Origin: Gemmatimonadota bacterium
Lineage (GTDB): Bacteria > Gemmatimonadota > Gemmatimonadetes > Gemmatimonadales > Gemmatimonadaceae
NCBI GenBank assembly: GCA_947463135.1
Contig: CANHTA010000003.1
Span: 1 to 64,000 of the forward strand
Direction: 5' to 3'
DNA length: 64,000 nt
In this document: positions 28,589 to 39,300 of the stretch, in pieces
Numbering within the stretch: position 1 is the stretch's first letter
Layout of the letters: each line of letters begins with the position of its first letter
Program-made: the position numbers and the translations under genes
The notes under the pieces: model-generated
What the model was told of the DNA's origin: nothing
Databases searched by the model: none
The model's input: only the letters and a program-made list of their open reading frames with translations

Positions 28589-29629
28589 CTAGGCGGGCGC
28601 ATCAGGCACCGGCCATGGTCCTTCGAGGGCGAGCTCGTACAGCATCGAGGGCGCATTGGGATCATCGACATCGAGCACCACGTACGCTTGGCACTGGTCC
28701 GCGCGTCCACAGGCGATCCCCTCCACCTTGAGCGGCAGCAGGACTCCCTGCGCATCGCGCAACAGCGCATAGCGCAGCACCGTGCCCTCGCCGCGGTGGT
28801 CGAGATACCCGATCGCACTTCCGGCAACGGCACCGTCACGCCGCGAGTCGGGCGAGCCCTCGGCGGCAGCCGTGTACAGCACTAGCGGACGCGCCGAATG
28901 ATCGCCCCACGCCAGCGTGGCGTCGGTGAAGCTCAGCCGGACGCCGTCGGCTTCGCCGAGGGCGTACTGACGCAGCCGCGTCGGTGACGGCGGGGCGACG
29001 TCATGGGGGGCGGCCAGATATTCGAGCACCGACGGCCAGTGTAGATCGCAGGTAGCGTCGAGCGGGACATGGTGCTTCGTGGCCTCCCCGTTGCCGCGGC
29101 CGAAGAGTCGCAGCACCTCGCCGATGAGCACGGCCCCTTCGATGTTCATGTCGCTTCCCGAAAAATCCGACGCCTCGCGCAGCCGCTCGTACATCCCCGG
29201 TGCCGCAATGAGTGCCAGCGTTTCGCCGGACTCGCCGGCGCGCCGCACCGTGACGATGCGCTCGCGCTTCTTCGAGGATCCGGAACCGATGGCCAGCAGC
29301 ATCGCGCCGTCGGGGTGCCCGATGCTGACCAGCGCCTCGAGATCGAACTTCTGTTTCTTGTTGCCACGGCCCGTGTCGAACTGGCGCGCCCCATCGGCTC
29401 CGGCCGGCAACACCACCGCCGAGGCCAGCCCGGAGGTTGGATCCACAAGGGCGATGAAGTTGGCGTCATCCTGAACGACGGCCAGCCGATCGCCGACCCA
29501 CGCCAACCCGGAGCCGGCCCGCACGTGGGCGGGGCGATCGAGGGCGACGTCGGCGCCATCCGCGTACCGCAGCGGCACCTCACGGACAATGCGGACCTCG
29601 AGTGCCGGATCGATCTGGGCGTGGATCAT
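28589..29629 (-). CDS. Conserved hypothetical protein (beta-propeller-like, DUF6929-like)
   Basis: Start at ATG 29629 (MIHAQIDPALEV); LAWVGDRLAVVQDDANFIALVD, FDLEALVS. Confidence 0.6.
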   Translation of the reverse strand: MIHAQIDPALEVRIVREVPLRYADGADVALDRPAHVRAGSGLAWVGDRLAVVQDDANFIALVDPTSGLASAVVLPAGADGARQFDTGRGNKKQKFDLEALVSIGHPDGAMLLAIGSGSSKKRERIVTVRRAGESGETLALIAAPGMYERLREASDFSGSDMNIEGAVLIGEVLRLFGRGNGEATKHHVPLDATCDLHWPSVLEYLAAPHDVAPPSPTRLRQYALGEADGVRLSFTDATLAWGDHSARPLVLYTAAAEGSPDSRRDGAVAGSAIGYLDHRGEGTVLRYALLRDAQGVLLPLKVEGIACGRADQCQAYVVLDVDDPNAPSMLYELALEGPWPVPDAPA

Positions 29630-29693
29630 GGATCGTGCACTGACCTGGAGGGGAGCGGCGTGCGGAATGGCTGGCCCGGAGCAATCTTCATGC

Positions 29694-30815
29694 ATGCACT
29701 CCCCTACGCCACTGATCAACCTGCACGGGTTCGAGGCCGCGGCCGCCGACCTGCTCCCCCGCATGGTCTATGACTACTACGCCGGCGGGGCGAACGACGA
29801 ACTGCTGTTGCGCACCTCGCGCACGGCATGGAGCGATCGCGCGCTCCGGTACCGGGTCTTGCGCGACGTGGCCGTGCGGTCGCAGCGCACCACCGTGCTC
29901 GGGCACGAGGTGGACTGGCCCGTGTTCGTGGCTCCAATGGCCTTTCAGCAGCTCGCCCACGCCGACGGCGAAGTGGCCACCGCGCAGGCGGCGCAGGACA
30001 CGGGCGCGGGGATGATTCTCTCCACGCTGTCCAACCGCACCATCGAAGCGGTGCGCGCCGGCACCACGGGGCCACTCTGGTTCCAGCTGTACATCTATCG
30101 CGATCGCGGCGTGACCGCGGAGCTCGTGCAGCGGGCCGAACGCGCCGGCTGCACCGCGTTGGTGCTCACGGTGGATGCACCGCTCCTTGGCCGGCGCGAG
30201 CGCGATCTACTGAATGGCTTCCACCTGCCGCCCGAGGTGAGCGTCCCGAATCTGGGGGGCACCCTGCGCCAAACGCTCGCCGGCGGCCACGAGTCCACCG
30301 TACAAGCGGATGCCGCGCCCACGGACACCACCGCGTCGGCGCTGGCGGAGTTCTTCGCGCAACACTGGGACTCGTCCATCTCGTGGCGCGACCTGGCGTG
30401 GCTGCAGTCCATCACCACGCTGCCCATTCTGGTGAAGGGCGTGGTGCGCGGCGACGATGCCGTGCTGGCCCTCGAGCATGGTGCCGCCGGCGTGATCGTG
30501 TCCAACCACGGCGGCCGTCAACTCGACACCGCCATCCCCACCGCGCGAGCGCTCCCCGAGGTGGCCGCAGCCATGGCCGGCCGCGGCACCCTGCTAGTGG
30601 ACGGAGGCATTCGCCGTGGCACTGACGTGCTGAAGGCGCTCGCCATGGGGGCGCAGGCGGTCCTGCTGGGGCGCCCTGTGCTGTGGGGGCTGGCCGTGAA
30701 CGGCCGGAAGGGCGCGCGGCAGGTGCTGCAGTTGCTGAAGGACGAATGCGACCTTGCGCTCGGACTCGCCGGCTGTCGTTCGCTGGCCGAGGTCACCGGC
30801 GATCTGCTGGAGTGA
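29694..30815 (+). CDS. Alpha-hydroxy-acid oxidizing (FMN) enzyme, lactate/glycolate oxidase-like
   Basis: VYDYYAGGANDE, VFVAPMAFQQLAH, VSNHGGRQLDTAIPTARALPEV, DGGIRRGTDVLKALAMGAQAVLLGRP. Confidence 0.93.
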   Translation: MHSPTPLINLHGFEAAAADLLPRMVYDYYAGGANDELLLRTSRTAWSDRALRYRVLRDVAVRSQRTTVLGHEVDWPVFVAPMAFQQLAHADGEVATAQAAQDTGAGMILSTLSNRTIEAVRAGTTGPLWFQLYIYRDRGVTAELVQRAERAGCTALVLTVDAPLLGRRERDLLNGFHLPPEVSVPNLGGTLRQTLAGGHESTVQADAAPTDTTASALAEFFAQHWDSSISWRDLAWLQSITTLPILVKGVVRGDDAVLALEHGAAGVIVSNHGGRQLDTAIPTARALPEVAAAMAGRGTLLVDGGIRRGTDVLKALAMGAQAVLLGRPVLWGLAVNGRKGARQVLQLLKDECDLALGLAGCRSLAEVTGDLLE

Positions 30816-30831
30816 GAGCCGCAGGGGCCGA

Positions 30832-30857
30832 CCGCGCGTTTCCCACGCGCGGATTTT
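30832..30857 (+). terminator. Rho-independent terminator
   Basis: CCGCGCGT-TTCCC-ACGCGCGG-ATTTT. Confidence 0.75.
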
Positions 30858-30906
30858 GAGCGCAGATTGTTGGGGGCAGCTTCCCCGACACTCAACTGGT
30901 GCTCCG

Positions 30907-33216
30907 ATGACCCGTGCGTTCGTATCCTGTACCCTGGCGGCGTTGTGCTTCGCGTCGTCGGCCACCGCCGTCAGCGCGCAGCGTCGCGCTACGCCGGCCG
31001 TTCCATCACCCGCCAGTGTGCTCGGCTGGGAACCCGGTGCCGACCGGAAGCTGCCGTCGTGGAAGCAGGTCACCGACTATTTCGCAGCGGTGGACAAGGC
31101 GAGTCCGCGGGTGTCGGTGCGCACGCTGGGCCAGACCACACTGGGGCGTCCGTTCATCGTGGCGTTCATCAGCGACTCGGCCACGCTCGCGAATCTGCCC
31201 CGCTACCAGAAAATCCAGCAGCAGCTGATGGATCCGCGCCAGCGCACCGCTGCCACGCGCGCCTCGCTAATCGCGCAGGGCAAGAACGTCATCCTGATCA
31301 CGTCCAGCATTCACTCCACCGAAGTAGGTGGGTTCCTCACGCCCTTCGTGATCACCGACCGACTCGCCCGCGCCGACAGCCCCGAGGCGAAATCGATTCT
31401 CGCGAACACCATCATCATGCTGGTGCCAAGCCAAAACCCCGACGGCGTGGACATCGTGGGGGATTGGTATCGCAATACGCTCGATACGCCGGCCGAGGGT
31501 ACCAATCCACCGGTGTTGTACCATTTCTACACGGGACACGACAATAACCGCGACTGGTACGCCTTCACGCAGAAGGAAACGCGCTACACGGTGGACTCGC
31601 TGTACACGCCGTGGGTGCCGCAGATTGTGAATGACGTGCACCAGCAAGGGGCAAACGCGGGACGCATTTTCATTCCGCCGTATATGGACCCGCTGGAGCC
31701 GAATATCGATCCGGTACTCACAGCGAGCACCAATGCGCTGGGTATGGCTATGGCGTGGCGGATGACCGCCGATGGTAAAACGGGCATCGCCACCAATGCC
31801 TCGTACGACCAGTGGTCACCGGCACGTCAGTATTCACTGAATCACCGCGGCGCCCGCATTCTAACGGAAACGGCCAGCGCCCGACTGGCCACCGCCGTCA
31901 ACATTCCCTTTGACTTGCTCGGCACAGGCCGCGGGTACGATGCCAAGGTGGCTTCGTGGAACTTTCCGTCGGTGTGGCCCGGCGGACGCTGGGGCATTGG
32001 TGACATCGTGTCGTATCAGGTGAGCGCGACGTGGGCGTTGCTGGTGCAGGCCGCGCGTGATCGTGGCGCTTGGCTTGAGAGCTACGCCACGCTTGGGGAA
32101 CGTGCGCTGGCGGCCGATCACCCGTGGACCACAACCGACGTTCCGGCGATGTACGAGATTCCCAAACAGCAGCGTGATCCTGCCGCGCTCACCCGCCTAC
32201 TCTGGACGCTGCAGCACGGGCAGGTGGTGGTGCACGAAAGTGTGCCAGCCGGCAGCTATCTGGTACCAACGGCGCAGCCATTTGGCTCGTACGCGAAAGC
32301 GCTGCTGGAGCGTCAGGCCTACCCCAATCTGCAGGAGTATCCCGGTGGGCCGCCCAAGCGTCCGTACGACGTTACCGCGCACACCCTGCCCTTGTTGTTT
32401 GGCGTTGACGTCCGCGCGGTGCCGCGCACTCCCGGCGACAAGCAGTTGGGTGCGGTGGTGAAGCCGGTTGCTGAGCCCTCCTACGACGTACCGGGCTTGA
32501 GTGGTACCAGCCGCAAGCGCATTGCCATTTACCAGAGCTATAGCGCTTCAATGGATGAAGGTTGGACACGTTGGGTGTTTGACGCGAACCGCATTCCCTT
32601 CACCACGCTCCATGATGCCGACATCCGTGCCGGCAATCTCCGTGCGAAATTCGACGCCATTCTGTTGCCGGATCAGGCACCGGTGCAACTGCGGCGTGGA
32701 CTGGCACCACCGTATCCGGATTCCTTGCGCGGAGGATTGGGTGATGCCGGCGCGGCCGCCCTCAAGGCGTTTGTCACCGAGGGTGGCGCGCTACTCGCCT
32801 TTAACGAGGCGAGCGAGTACGCCATTGAGGCGCTCTCGCTCCCGGTTACGAATGTGCTGGCGAACGTGCGGAACACCGACTTCTATGCACCGGGGTCAGT
32901 CTTTGCGGTTGAGGTGACACCATCCCATCCGGTCGCGGCAACCTACCGCGCGCCAACCCCCGCCGTCTGGTTTGAGGACAGCCCGGCTTTTGCCGTTACC
33001 GACACCACCAGTGCGAGCGTGGTGTTGCGCTATCCGTCGGCGGGCGACCCGCTGCTTTCCGGCTGGCTCCTGGGTGGTGCACGCCTGAATGGACATGCCG
33101 CGCTCGTAGACGCCAGCGTTGGGAAGGGGCATGTGTATCTCTATGGCTTCCGTCCGCAGTATCGCGCGCAGACTAACGCCACGTGGCCGTTGATCTGGAG
33201 CGCGATTCTGCGGTAG
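30907..33216 (+). CDS. M14 family zinc carboxypeptidase (exported)
   Basis: SSIHSTEVGG (HxxE), LVPSQNPDGVD, HDNNRDWYAFTQKET, VNDVHQQG; signal peptide. Confidence 0.88.
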   Translation: MTRAFVSCTLAALCFASSATAVSAQRRATPAVPSPASVLGWEPGADRKLPSWKQVTDYFAAVDKASPRVSVRTLGQTTLGRPFIVAFISDSATLANLPRYQKIQQQLMDPRQRTAATRASLIAQGKNVILITSSIHSTEVGGFLTPFVITDRLARADSPEAKSILANTIIMLVPSQNPDGVDIVGDWYRNTLDTPAEGTNPPVLYHFYTGHDNNRDWYAFTQKETRYTVDSLYTPWVPQIVNDVHQQGANAGRIFIPPYMDPLEPNIDPVLTASTNALGMAMAWRMTADGKTGIATNASYDQWSPARQYSLNHRGARILTETASARLATAVNIPFDLLGTGRGYDAKVASWNFPSVWPGGRWGIGDIVSYQVSATWALLVQAARDRGAWLESYATLGERALAADHPWTTTDVPAMYEIPKQQRDPAALTRLLWTLQHGQVVVHESVPAGSYLVPTAQPFGSYAKALLERQAYPNLQEYPGGPPKRPYDVTAHTLPLLFGVDVRAVPRTPGDKQLGAVVKPVAEPSYDVPGLSGTSRKRIAIYQSYSASMDEGWTRWVFDANRIPFTTLHDADIRAGNLRAKFDAILLPDQAPVQLRRGLAPPYPDSLRGGLGDAGAAALKAFVTEGGALLAFNEASEYAIEALSLPVTNVLANVRNTDFYAPGSVFAVEVTPSHPVAATYRAPTPAVWFEDSPAFAVTDTTSASVVLRYPSAGDPLLSGWLLGGARLNGHAALVDASVGKGHVYLYGFRPQYRAQTNATWPLIWSAILR

Positions 33217-33267
33217 CACGGCCGAGCCTATGCACGTGGGGGAGCGCACTTCGGCGCTCGCGACACC

Positions 33268-33300
33268 GCTAGAAACGCGTTAGAAGCGCGCTAAAAACGC
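33268..33300. repeat. Three tandem 11-mers, consensus GYTARAARCGC
   Basis: gctagaaacgc|gttagaagcgc|gctaaaaacgc, directly abutting the end of the minus-strand gene. Confidence 0.7.
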
Positions 33301-34865
33301 GCGGCGCTCGCGCTCTCCCACGCACGAGACATTCCGGTGGTGCCCGGACTGGTGAGCAGCTGCCCGCTGGTAAGCTGCGGGTAGATGTCGGCGTAGCTGC
33401 GAATCTCCATGGCGCTCACCCGCTTCATGATGAGCCATGGTTTGAGATCCTGCGGCCGTTGCAGTCCGGCAGCACCGAGCACTTCGAAAAAGCTCTTTAC
33501 TGTTTCACGATGATAGCGTGCGACGCGGTGTGATTTATCGCCAACGTGCAGCCCGCCCACCAACGCGGGATCCTGTGTTGCCACACCGGTGGGACATTGA
33601 TTGCTGTTACAGCGCAGCGCCTGAATGCAGCCAATGGCAAACAGCATCGCGCGGGCCGCATTACAGATATCGGCGCCGAGTGCGACTTTCGTAGCCATGG
33701 AGAAACCGGTGTTCACCTTACCTGAGGCGATCACGCGGATACGGTCTCGCAGTTCGGTGGCCACGAGGGCGTTGTGCACGAACGACAGACCTTCGTTGAG
33801 TGGCGTGCCCACCGAATCGGAAAACTCCAGCGGCGCGGCACCGGTTCCCCCTTCACCACCATCTACCGTGATGAAATCCGGAGTAATGCCGGTAGTGATC
33901 ATGGCCTTGATGATGCCAAGGAACTCGTCACGCTTGCCCACACAAAGCTTGAAGCCGATGGGTTTCCCACCCGAGGCATCGCGGAGGCGTTGGATGAAGT
34001 GCAGTAATTCGGTGGGCGTGGAGAACGCCGTGTGGGCTGGTGGTGAGATCACGTCGTGTCCCGGTTCAACGCCCCGAATCTCCACAATTTCCGGCGTCAG
34101 CTTCGACGCCGGCAGGATGCCACCGTGCCCCGGCTTCGCCCCTTGCGACAACTTGATCTCAACCATCTTGACGTTGGGCAGCGTGGCCCGCTTCGCAAAC
34201 TCCGTCTCACTGAAACGTCCCTGTTTGTCGCGCGCACTGAAGTAGCCGGTACCGATCTGCCAGATGATGTCACCACCGGGATCGAGGTGGTACGGACTCA
34301 GCCCACCCTCTCCGGTATTGTGCGCGAAATTGCCCATCTTCGCGCCAGTATTGAGAGCGAGGACGGCGTTCTTGCTCAGCGATCCGTAGCTCATCCCTGA
34401 CACGTTAAACACCGAGGCCGAGTAGGGTTGACGGCAATCGGGCCCACCGACGGTGACGCGGGCGTAGGTCTCGTCGGGATGTACGGGCGCAAGCGAATGA
34501 TTGATCCACTCGTACCCGGTGGCGTACACATCCTTCTGCGTGCCAAAGGGGAGTGTGTCCAATTCGCCTTTGGCGCGCTGGTAAATGAGCGAGCGGTCGT
34601 TGCGGCTGTAGGGCTTCCCGTCGCTGTTGGACTCAATGAAGTACTGATTGATCTCAGGACGGATCATTTCCAGGAGATACCGCGCATGTCCGATTAACGG
34701 AAAGTTGCGTTTAACGGCCTGCTTGGTTTGCAGCATGTCCGCCACCCCCCGACCGACCAGGGGCAACACCAGAAACAGCAGCAGCCAGGCGTGGGGCCAG
34801 AACATGGAGGCCGCCGCCACGGCCACCAACGCCGCAATAGACGCGATAATGAAGTAGGTACGCAT
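33291..34865 (-). CDS. FMN-binding glutamate synthase-like family protein
   Basis: FNVSGMSYGSLSKNAVLALN, LSQGAKPGHGGILPASKLTPEI, DFITVDGGEGGTGAAP, CNSNQCPTGVATQDP. Confidence 0.93.
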   Translation of the reverse strand: MRTYFIIASIAALVAVAAASMFWPHAWLLLFLVLPLVGRGVADMLQTKQAVKRNFPLIGHARYLLEMIRPEINQYFIESNSDGKPYSRNDRSLIYQRAKGELDTLPFGTQKDVYATGYEWINHSLAPVHPDETYARVTVGGPDCRQPYSASVFNVSGMSYGSLSKNAVLALNTGAKMGNFAHNTGEGGLSPYHLDPGGDIIWQIGTGYFSARDKQGRFSETEFAKRATLPNVKMVEIKLSQGAKPGHGGILPASKLTPEIVEIRGVEPGHDVISPPAHTAFSTPTELLHFIQRLRDASGGKPIGFKLCVGKRDEFLGIIKAMITTGITPDFITVDGGEGGTGAAPLEFSDSVGTPLNEGLSFVHNALVATELRDRIRVIASGKVNTGFSMATKVALGADICNAARAMLFAIGCIQALRCNSNQCPTGVATQDPALVGGLHVGDKSHRVARYHRETVKSFFEVLGAAGLQRPQDLKPWLIMKRVSAMEIRSYADIYPQLTSGQLLTSPGTTGMSRAWESASAARF

Positions 34866-35004
34866 GCAGGCAAGTATCGTCTGGGGGAGGGCGGATAGTG
34901 AGGGGCACTACTGCCCCAAGGCCCGCCACGGCCGTTCGGTGCTGGTCCTGTTGCCGGCATCGGCAGCCGAGTAGGCTTCGGCTTCGCCTTTTTTCCGGAG
35001 CCAC

Positions 35005-35301
35005 ATGCATCGTTCGGCCGTTGTTACCGCAGTCGCCCATGGGCGGGGCCGCACGCGACAGGTCACCATTCGCAATGTGGGCGACGAGGTGGCGTTGGCG
35101 TTTGGGGTGCAACTGATGGCCGGTGCCGAGGATCGTACGGACTGGCTGCGGGGGACTCGTCCGCGTGTACTGCCGCCGGGTCAGGAGATTGTGTTGGACG
35201 TGTCGCAGAGCACGGGACCGATGGACTGTCGGCTGATCGTGTCGTGGACCGATAGCCGTGGCCACGTGAGCCGATGGATCGGCGCCATCAATCGACGATA
35301 A
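35005..35301 (+). CDS. Small hypothetical protein
   Basis: 98 aa immediately upstream of, and adjacent to, the EamA transporter gene. Confidence 0.5.
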   Translation: MHRSAVVTAVAHGRGRTRQVTIRNVGDEVALAFGVQLMAGAEDRTDWLRGTRPRVLPPGQEIVLDVSQSTGPMDCRLIVSWTDSRGHVSRWIGAINRR

Positions 35302-35303
35302 CC

Positions 35304-36257
35304 GTGGAATCCACCGCGGCCGCAAGCTCCAGACAGGCCGCACTGGCAGCGACCGTTGCCAGCGTGTTCTTCGGCGCGTCCGTGGTGGCCACGCGGTTTG
35401 TGGTACCGCAAACCACGCCGGTGATTCTGGCCTTCCTGCGCTATGCGATTGCCTGCGGGTGCGTAATCGCCGTGGCTGGCCGCCGCGCCTTCCCGGCAAT
35501 GCCGAGGCGCGACCGCATACAGGTGGCACTGCTGGGGGTACTCTTTTTCGCGATCTTCCCGTGGAGCTTCAGCGCCTCGCTGACCTATCTCCCGGCCACA
35601 CATGTGGCCTTGGTGGTGGCCACGAATCCGCTGGTGACGATGGCGTTGTCGGCACTGCGGGGCGTGGAGCGCATTTCAACGCGCAGGCTGGCGGGGCAGC
35701 TGATGGCCTTCGCCGGACTCGCCATCGCGCTTCCAGCGCTCAACACGGACCACGGAATGGCCGGCGGCAGCGAGGAAGCGTGGAAGGGCTACCTCCTGGT
35801 GTCCATCACCGTGTTGTGCGGGTCCACCTATAACGTGTTGTCGCGACCGCTGCTGCTGCGACACCCCTCACTGGCCGTGACCAGTCTGTCGATGGTGGCG
35901 GGTACACTGGCGCTGGCTCCTCTTGCCATTGCCCAAGGGCTACCGGCTCACACCGCAACCATCACCGCCTCGGGATGGATGGCGGTACTCTTTCTCGCCA
36001 CCTTCGGTGGCGCGGTTGGCTTTGGCCTGTGGAGCTTCGCGCTGCGGCACTCCACCCCGTCGCGTGTGGCCGTCTTTCTCGCGATCAACCCGATGACGGC
36101 CATTGCGCTGGGTGTGCTGCTGCTTGATGAGCCATTCACCGTGCGCCTCCTGCTTGGGCTGGTGGCAGTAACCATTGGCATTCAGCTCGCCACGCGAGGG
36201 CCACGCCCCACAGCGGTTGCTCACGCACCGGATGCACCGGTCCCCCACCGGCAATAA
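35304..36257 (+). CDS. DMT/EamA family transporter
   Basis: Ten hydrophobic segments in two EamA-like halves; SLTYLPATHVALVVATNPLVTM. Start uncertain (GTG 35304 or ATG 35274). Confidence 0.85.
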   Translation: MESTAAASSRQAALAATVASVFFGASVVATRFVVPQTTPVILAFLRYAIACGCVIAVAGRRAFPAMPRRDRIQVALLGVLFFAIFPWSFSASLTYLPATHVALVVATNPLVTMALSALRGVERISTRRLAGQLMAFAGLAIALPALNTDHGMAGGSEEAWKGYLLVSITVLCGSTYNVLSRPLLLRHPSLAVTSLSMVAGTLALAPLAIAQGLPAHTATITASGWMAVLFLATFGGAVGFGLWSFALRHSTPSRVAVFLAINPMTAIALGVLLLDEPFTVRLLLGLVAVTIGIQLATRGPRPTAVAHAPDAPVPHRQ

Positions 36258-36309
36258 CGCGCGACCCACGGGCGGAACTCCCGTCGGAGCGCCGCCCGTT
36301 GTTGAGCCG

Positions 36310-39300
36310 TTACCGTCCCAATTTCTCCAGCAGCACGCGCACCGCGGCGTCCAGCTGGCTATCCGTGTTCCCGTAGGACTCACCAACGGGGCGCTTCACC
36401 GGCACATCCACGGGGCGAGGAACGAGCTCCATATTCCGGCCGTCAGTACCGTCAACGCGTATAAAGGGGATCCGCAATGAGGTACCGTCAATGAGCGTCA
36501 CGTTGGACGTGTAGATAATCCATCCAGCCGTGGGTTCGCCCACCACCTGACCGAGCCCCAAGGCGCGGTACCCTTCGGTAAAGTCCTCGCCGTCGGAGAG
36601 CGTGTGTTGATTCACCACCAGCACAGTGGGTTTCTCCAGCGATCGCTGTCCAAGCTGCGTCCGCGCCGGAACCGGTACCGAGCCTCGCGTGGTCATGGTC
36701 ATGTACCCTCGACGGGCGAACACGTCGAGCGCATACGCATTCACGAAGCCGCCGTTATTGTTTCGCAAATCAATCACCACGCCGTCGCGCATGAAGTTTT
36801 CGGCATCAAGATCGAGAGTGAGCTGGTCGAGCGCCTCGGCGCTCATATCGTTCATGTGCACATACCCCAGTCGCCCATTCGACGCCTTCGCCACGTAGGC
36901 GCGGCGTTCGTTTACCCATTGCCGATAGAGCAGCCCCTTCTCGGTGTTGGTGTTCACCGGACGCACCACCACGCGACGTTCCACGGTGCCACGTTGCAGC
37001 GTGAGCTCTACGCGGCGCCCAACGGTATTCAGCAGTCGCCGCTCCAGGTTATCGGCGCGCGTGAGTGCCTGACCATCGATGGCCATGATGCGGTCCCCAA
37101 CGGCAACACCCGCAATAGCCGCCGGACCAAGGGCAATCACGTCCTGCACCTCAAAGGTGCCAGCACGCTCGTAACTGGCGCGATTCACGCGAACCCCGAG
37201 CTTCCCAACCGGCGCCACCGCGAAGCCGCTGGAACCACTGGCGCCGGAATGCGAGGCGTTCAGCTCACCAACCATCAGCTGCAGCAAGCGGCGCAATTCG
37301 TCGGGCGTCTGCGCGGCGCTCACGTACGGCGCAAAGCGCTCACGCACCGCATTCCAGTTCACACCGTGCATGGTGGCATCGTAGAACTGATCACGCAGCG
37401 ACGCCCATGCCTGCTCGAAGGCGACCAGCTTGTCCACATGAAAATCGGTATCAAGCTCGGCGTTGATGGCCACACTTCGGGACCCGCCACCCGCAACGGG
37501 AACAATCACCACCCGCCCGGCATCGCTCATCCACAGCTCGCGGGAGTCGGGGGAGAAACCGATGACGGTTTTGCCACCGGCGGTGGAGGTGATTTGCCGC
37601 GGGGTGGACGACTCACGCGCCAACTCGTCGAGTGACCAGGTGTACAGATTGGGCTGCCCGCCCCCCGCGCTGGTGATGACGAGGGTTTTCCCATCGGGGG
37701 TGAGGTGAATGCTGCCAACGGCAATGCCGGGATCGAGCACCGTGGCGCGCTCACGCAGCCCCTCAAACTCAATACGCGTGGACGAAATAGAAGCTGGTGC
37801 CGCGCGCTGGAGCGTGATACCCGTTACCACGTCAGGGCGATCGGTAGCGGGGGCAGCGGGCGGGCTCACACTATCACGCGCCGGTGCCACCGTAAACAGA
37901 TCACGGAACCGGTCTTCACGGAACTTCGGGGTCCGTGGTACAAGATCAATGCGAACGAGGCGCGACGGTTCGGTGCGCTGTGCCGTGGTAAACAGCAGCG
38001 CGTTCCCGTCAGGCGTCCAGAGCAGGTCGCCGCTGTTGGAGCTGCTGAGAAAACTCACCGCGCGCGCATCACCACCGGCAACGGGCACCACGTACGCATT
38101 GGTGAAGCCTCGGGCCCCACGTGAGAGAAACGCGATCCACTGATTGTCGGGGGACCACGCCAGTATGCGTCCGGCGTCAAAGGGGGCCCGCGGGAAGATA
38201 CCGGTTGCCAGTTGGCGGTCGTTGGTCCCGTCGGCGTTCACCACCCGAAGCGACTTGCCGTCGCGCAGATAGGCCACCAACCGACCATCGCGAGAGGGGG
38301 TGGGTTGCGTGGCATCACCCTCCTGCGTGAGTGCACGCGTGGTACCCGAGGCCACGTCATGCGCCATAATGTGTGCGCCGCTGGCGCTCCATCGCACAAA
38401 CACCACGGAACGATCGCCGCGTAACCATCTGGGCTGTGATTCGAGCGCCGATGTCTGCGTTAAACGTGTAGCGTCACCGCCCTCACGCGCATCAGCGGCC
38501 CACAGTTCACCGCGTCCAATCAGGGCCAGCTTGCGCGCGTCACCGGATAGCGCGGCGCTGAAGCCTTGTGCGACCGTCAGCCGATCGATTCCACGCGACA
38601 CACTGGCGCCACGCAGGGTAATGGGCACCTCGCGCGCCTGCCCCGATGCCACGTCGTAGCGCCACACGCCGAAATCGCGCTCGAATACCACGGCGCTGCC
38701 GTCGGCGCCGAGCGACGGCCACAACAGCCGGCCCTTGGTAAAGCGCGTGTGTTGGCGAGCGGCCCCGCCAGACACCGGGCGCGACCACAGATTTTCCGAT
38801 CCACTGCGGTCACTCATGTAGTAAACGGTCTGACCATCCGGGGTGAATTGCGGCCATAGATCCTTGGCTCCACCGTCCTCGGAGAGACGCGTGTAGCGCG
38901 GCGCATCACGTCCCGCGCTGGGCGCACCGGCGCCGAGGTGCACCACCCACAGCTCGGCTTCATCGAGATGCGACCGGCCATTGCGCCACCATTGCCCGCT
39001 GGCGTTGCCGCGCGCTGAGAGCACCAGCGACTGACCGTCGGGCGACGGAGCGCCGAAGAACTCACTGGCGTAGCGATCGGCGGCCACCGCCAGCGGCGTC
39101 CCACCGCTAGCCGGCACGCGATACACATCGTGCATCCCGGAGATGTCCTGCGCCGAGCTATTGAAATACAGCCATCGACTATCGCGCGACCACGACGAGA
39201 GCGTTTCGGCCGCGTCATCGTAGGACAAACGGGTCAGCGAGCCCGTGCGAAGGTGCAGTACGTACAGATCGCCATTCCCGGTACGATTGCTCACAAACGC

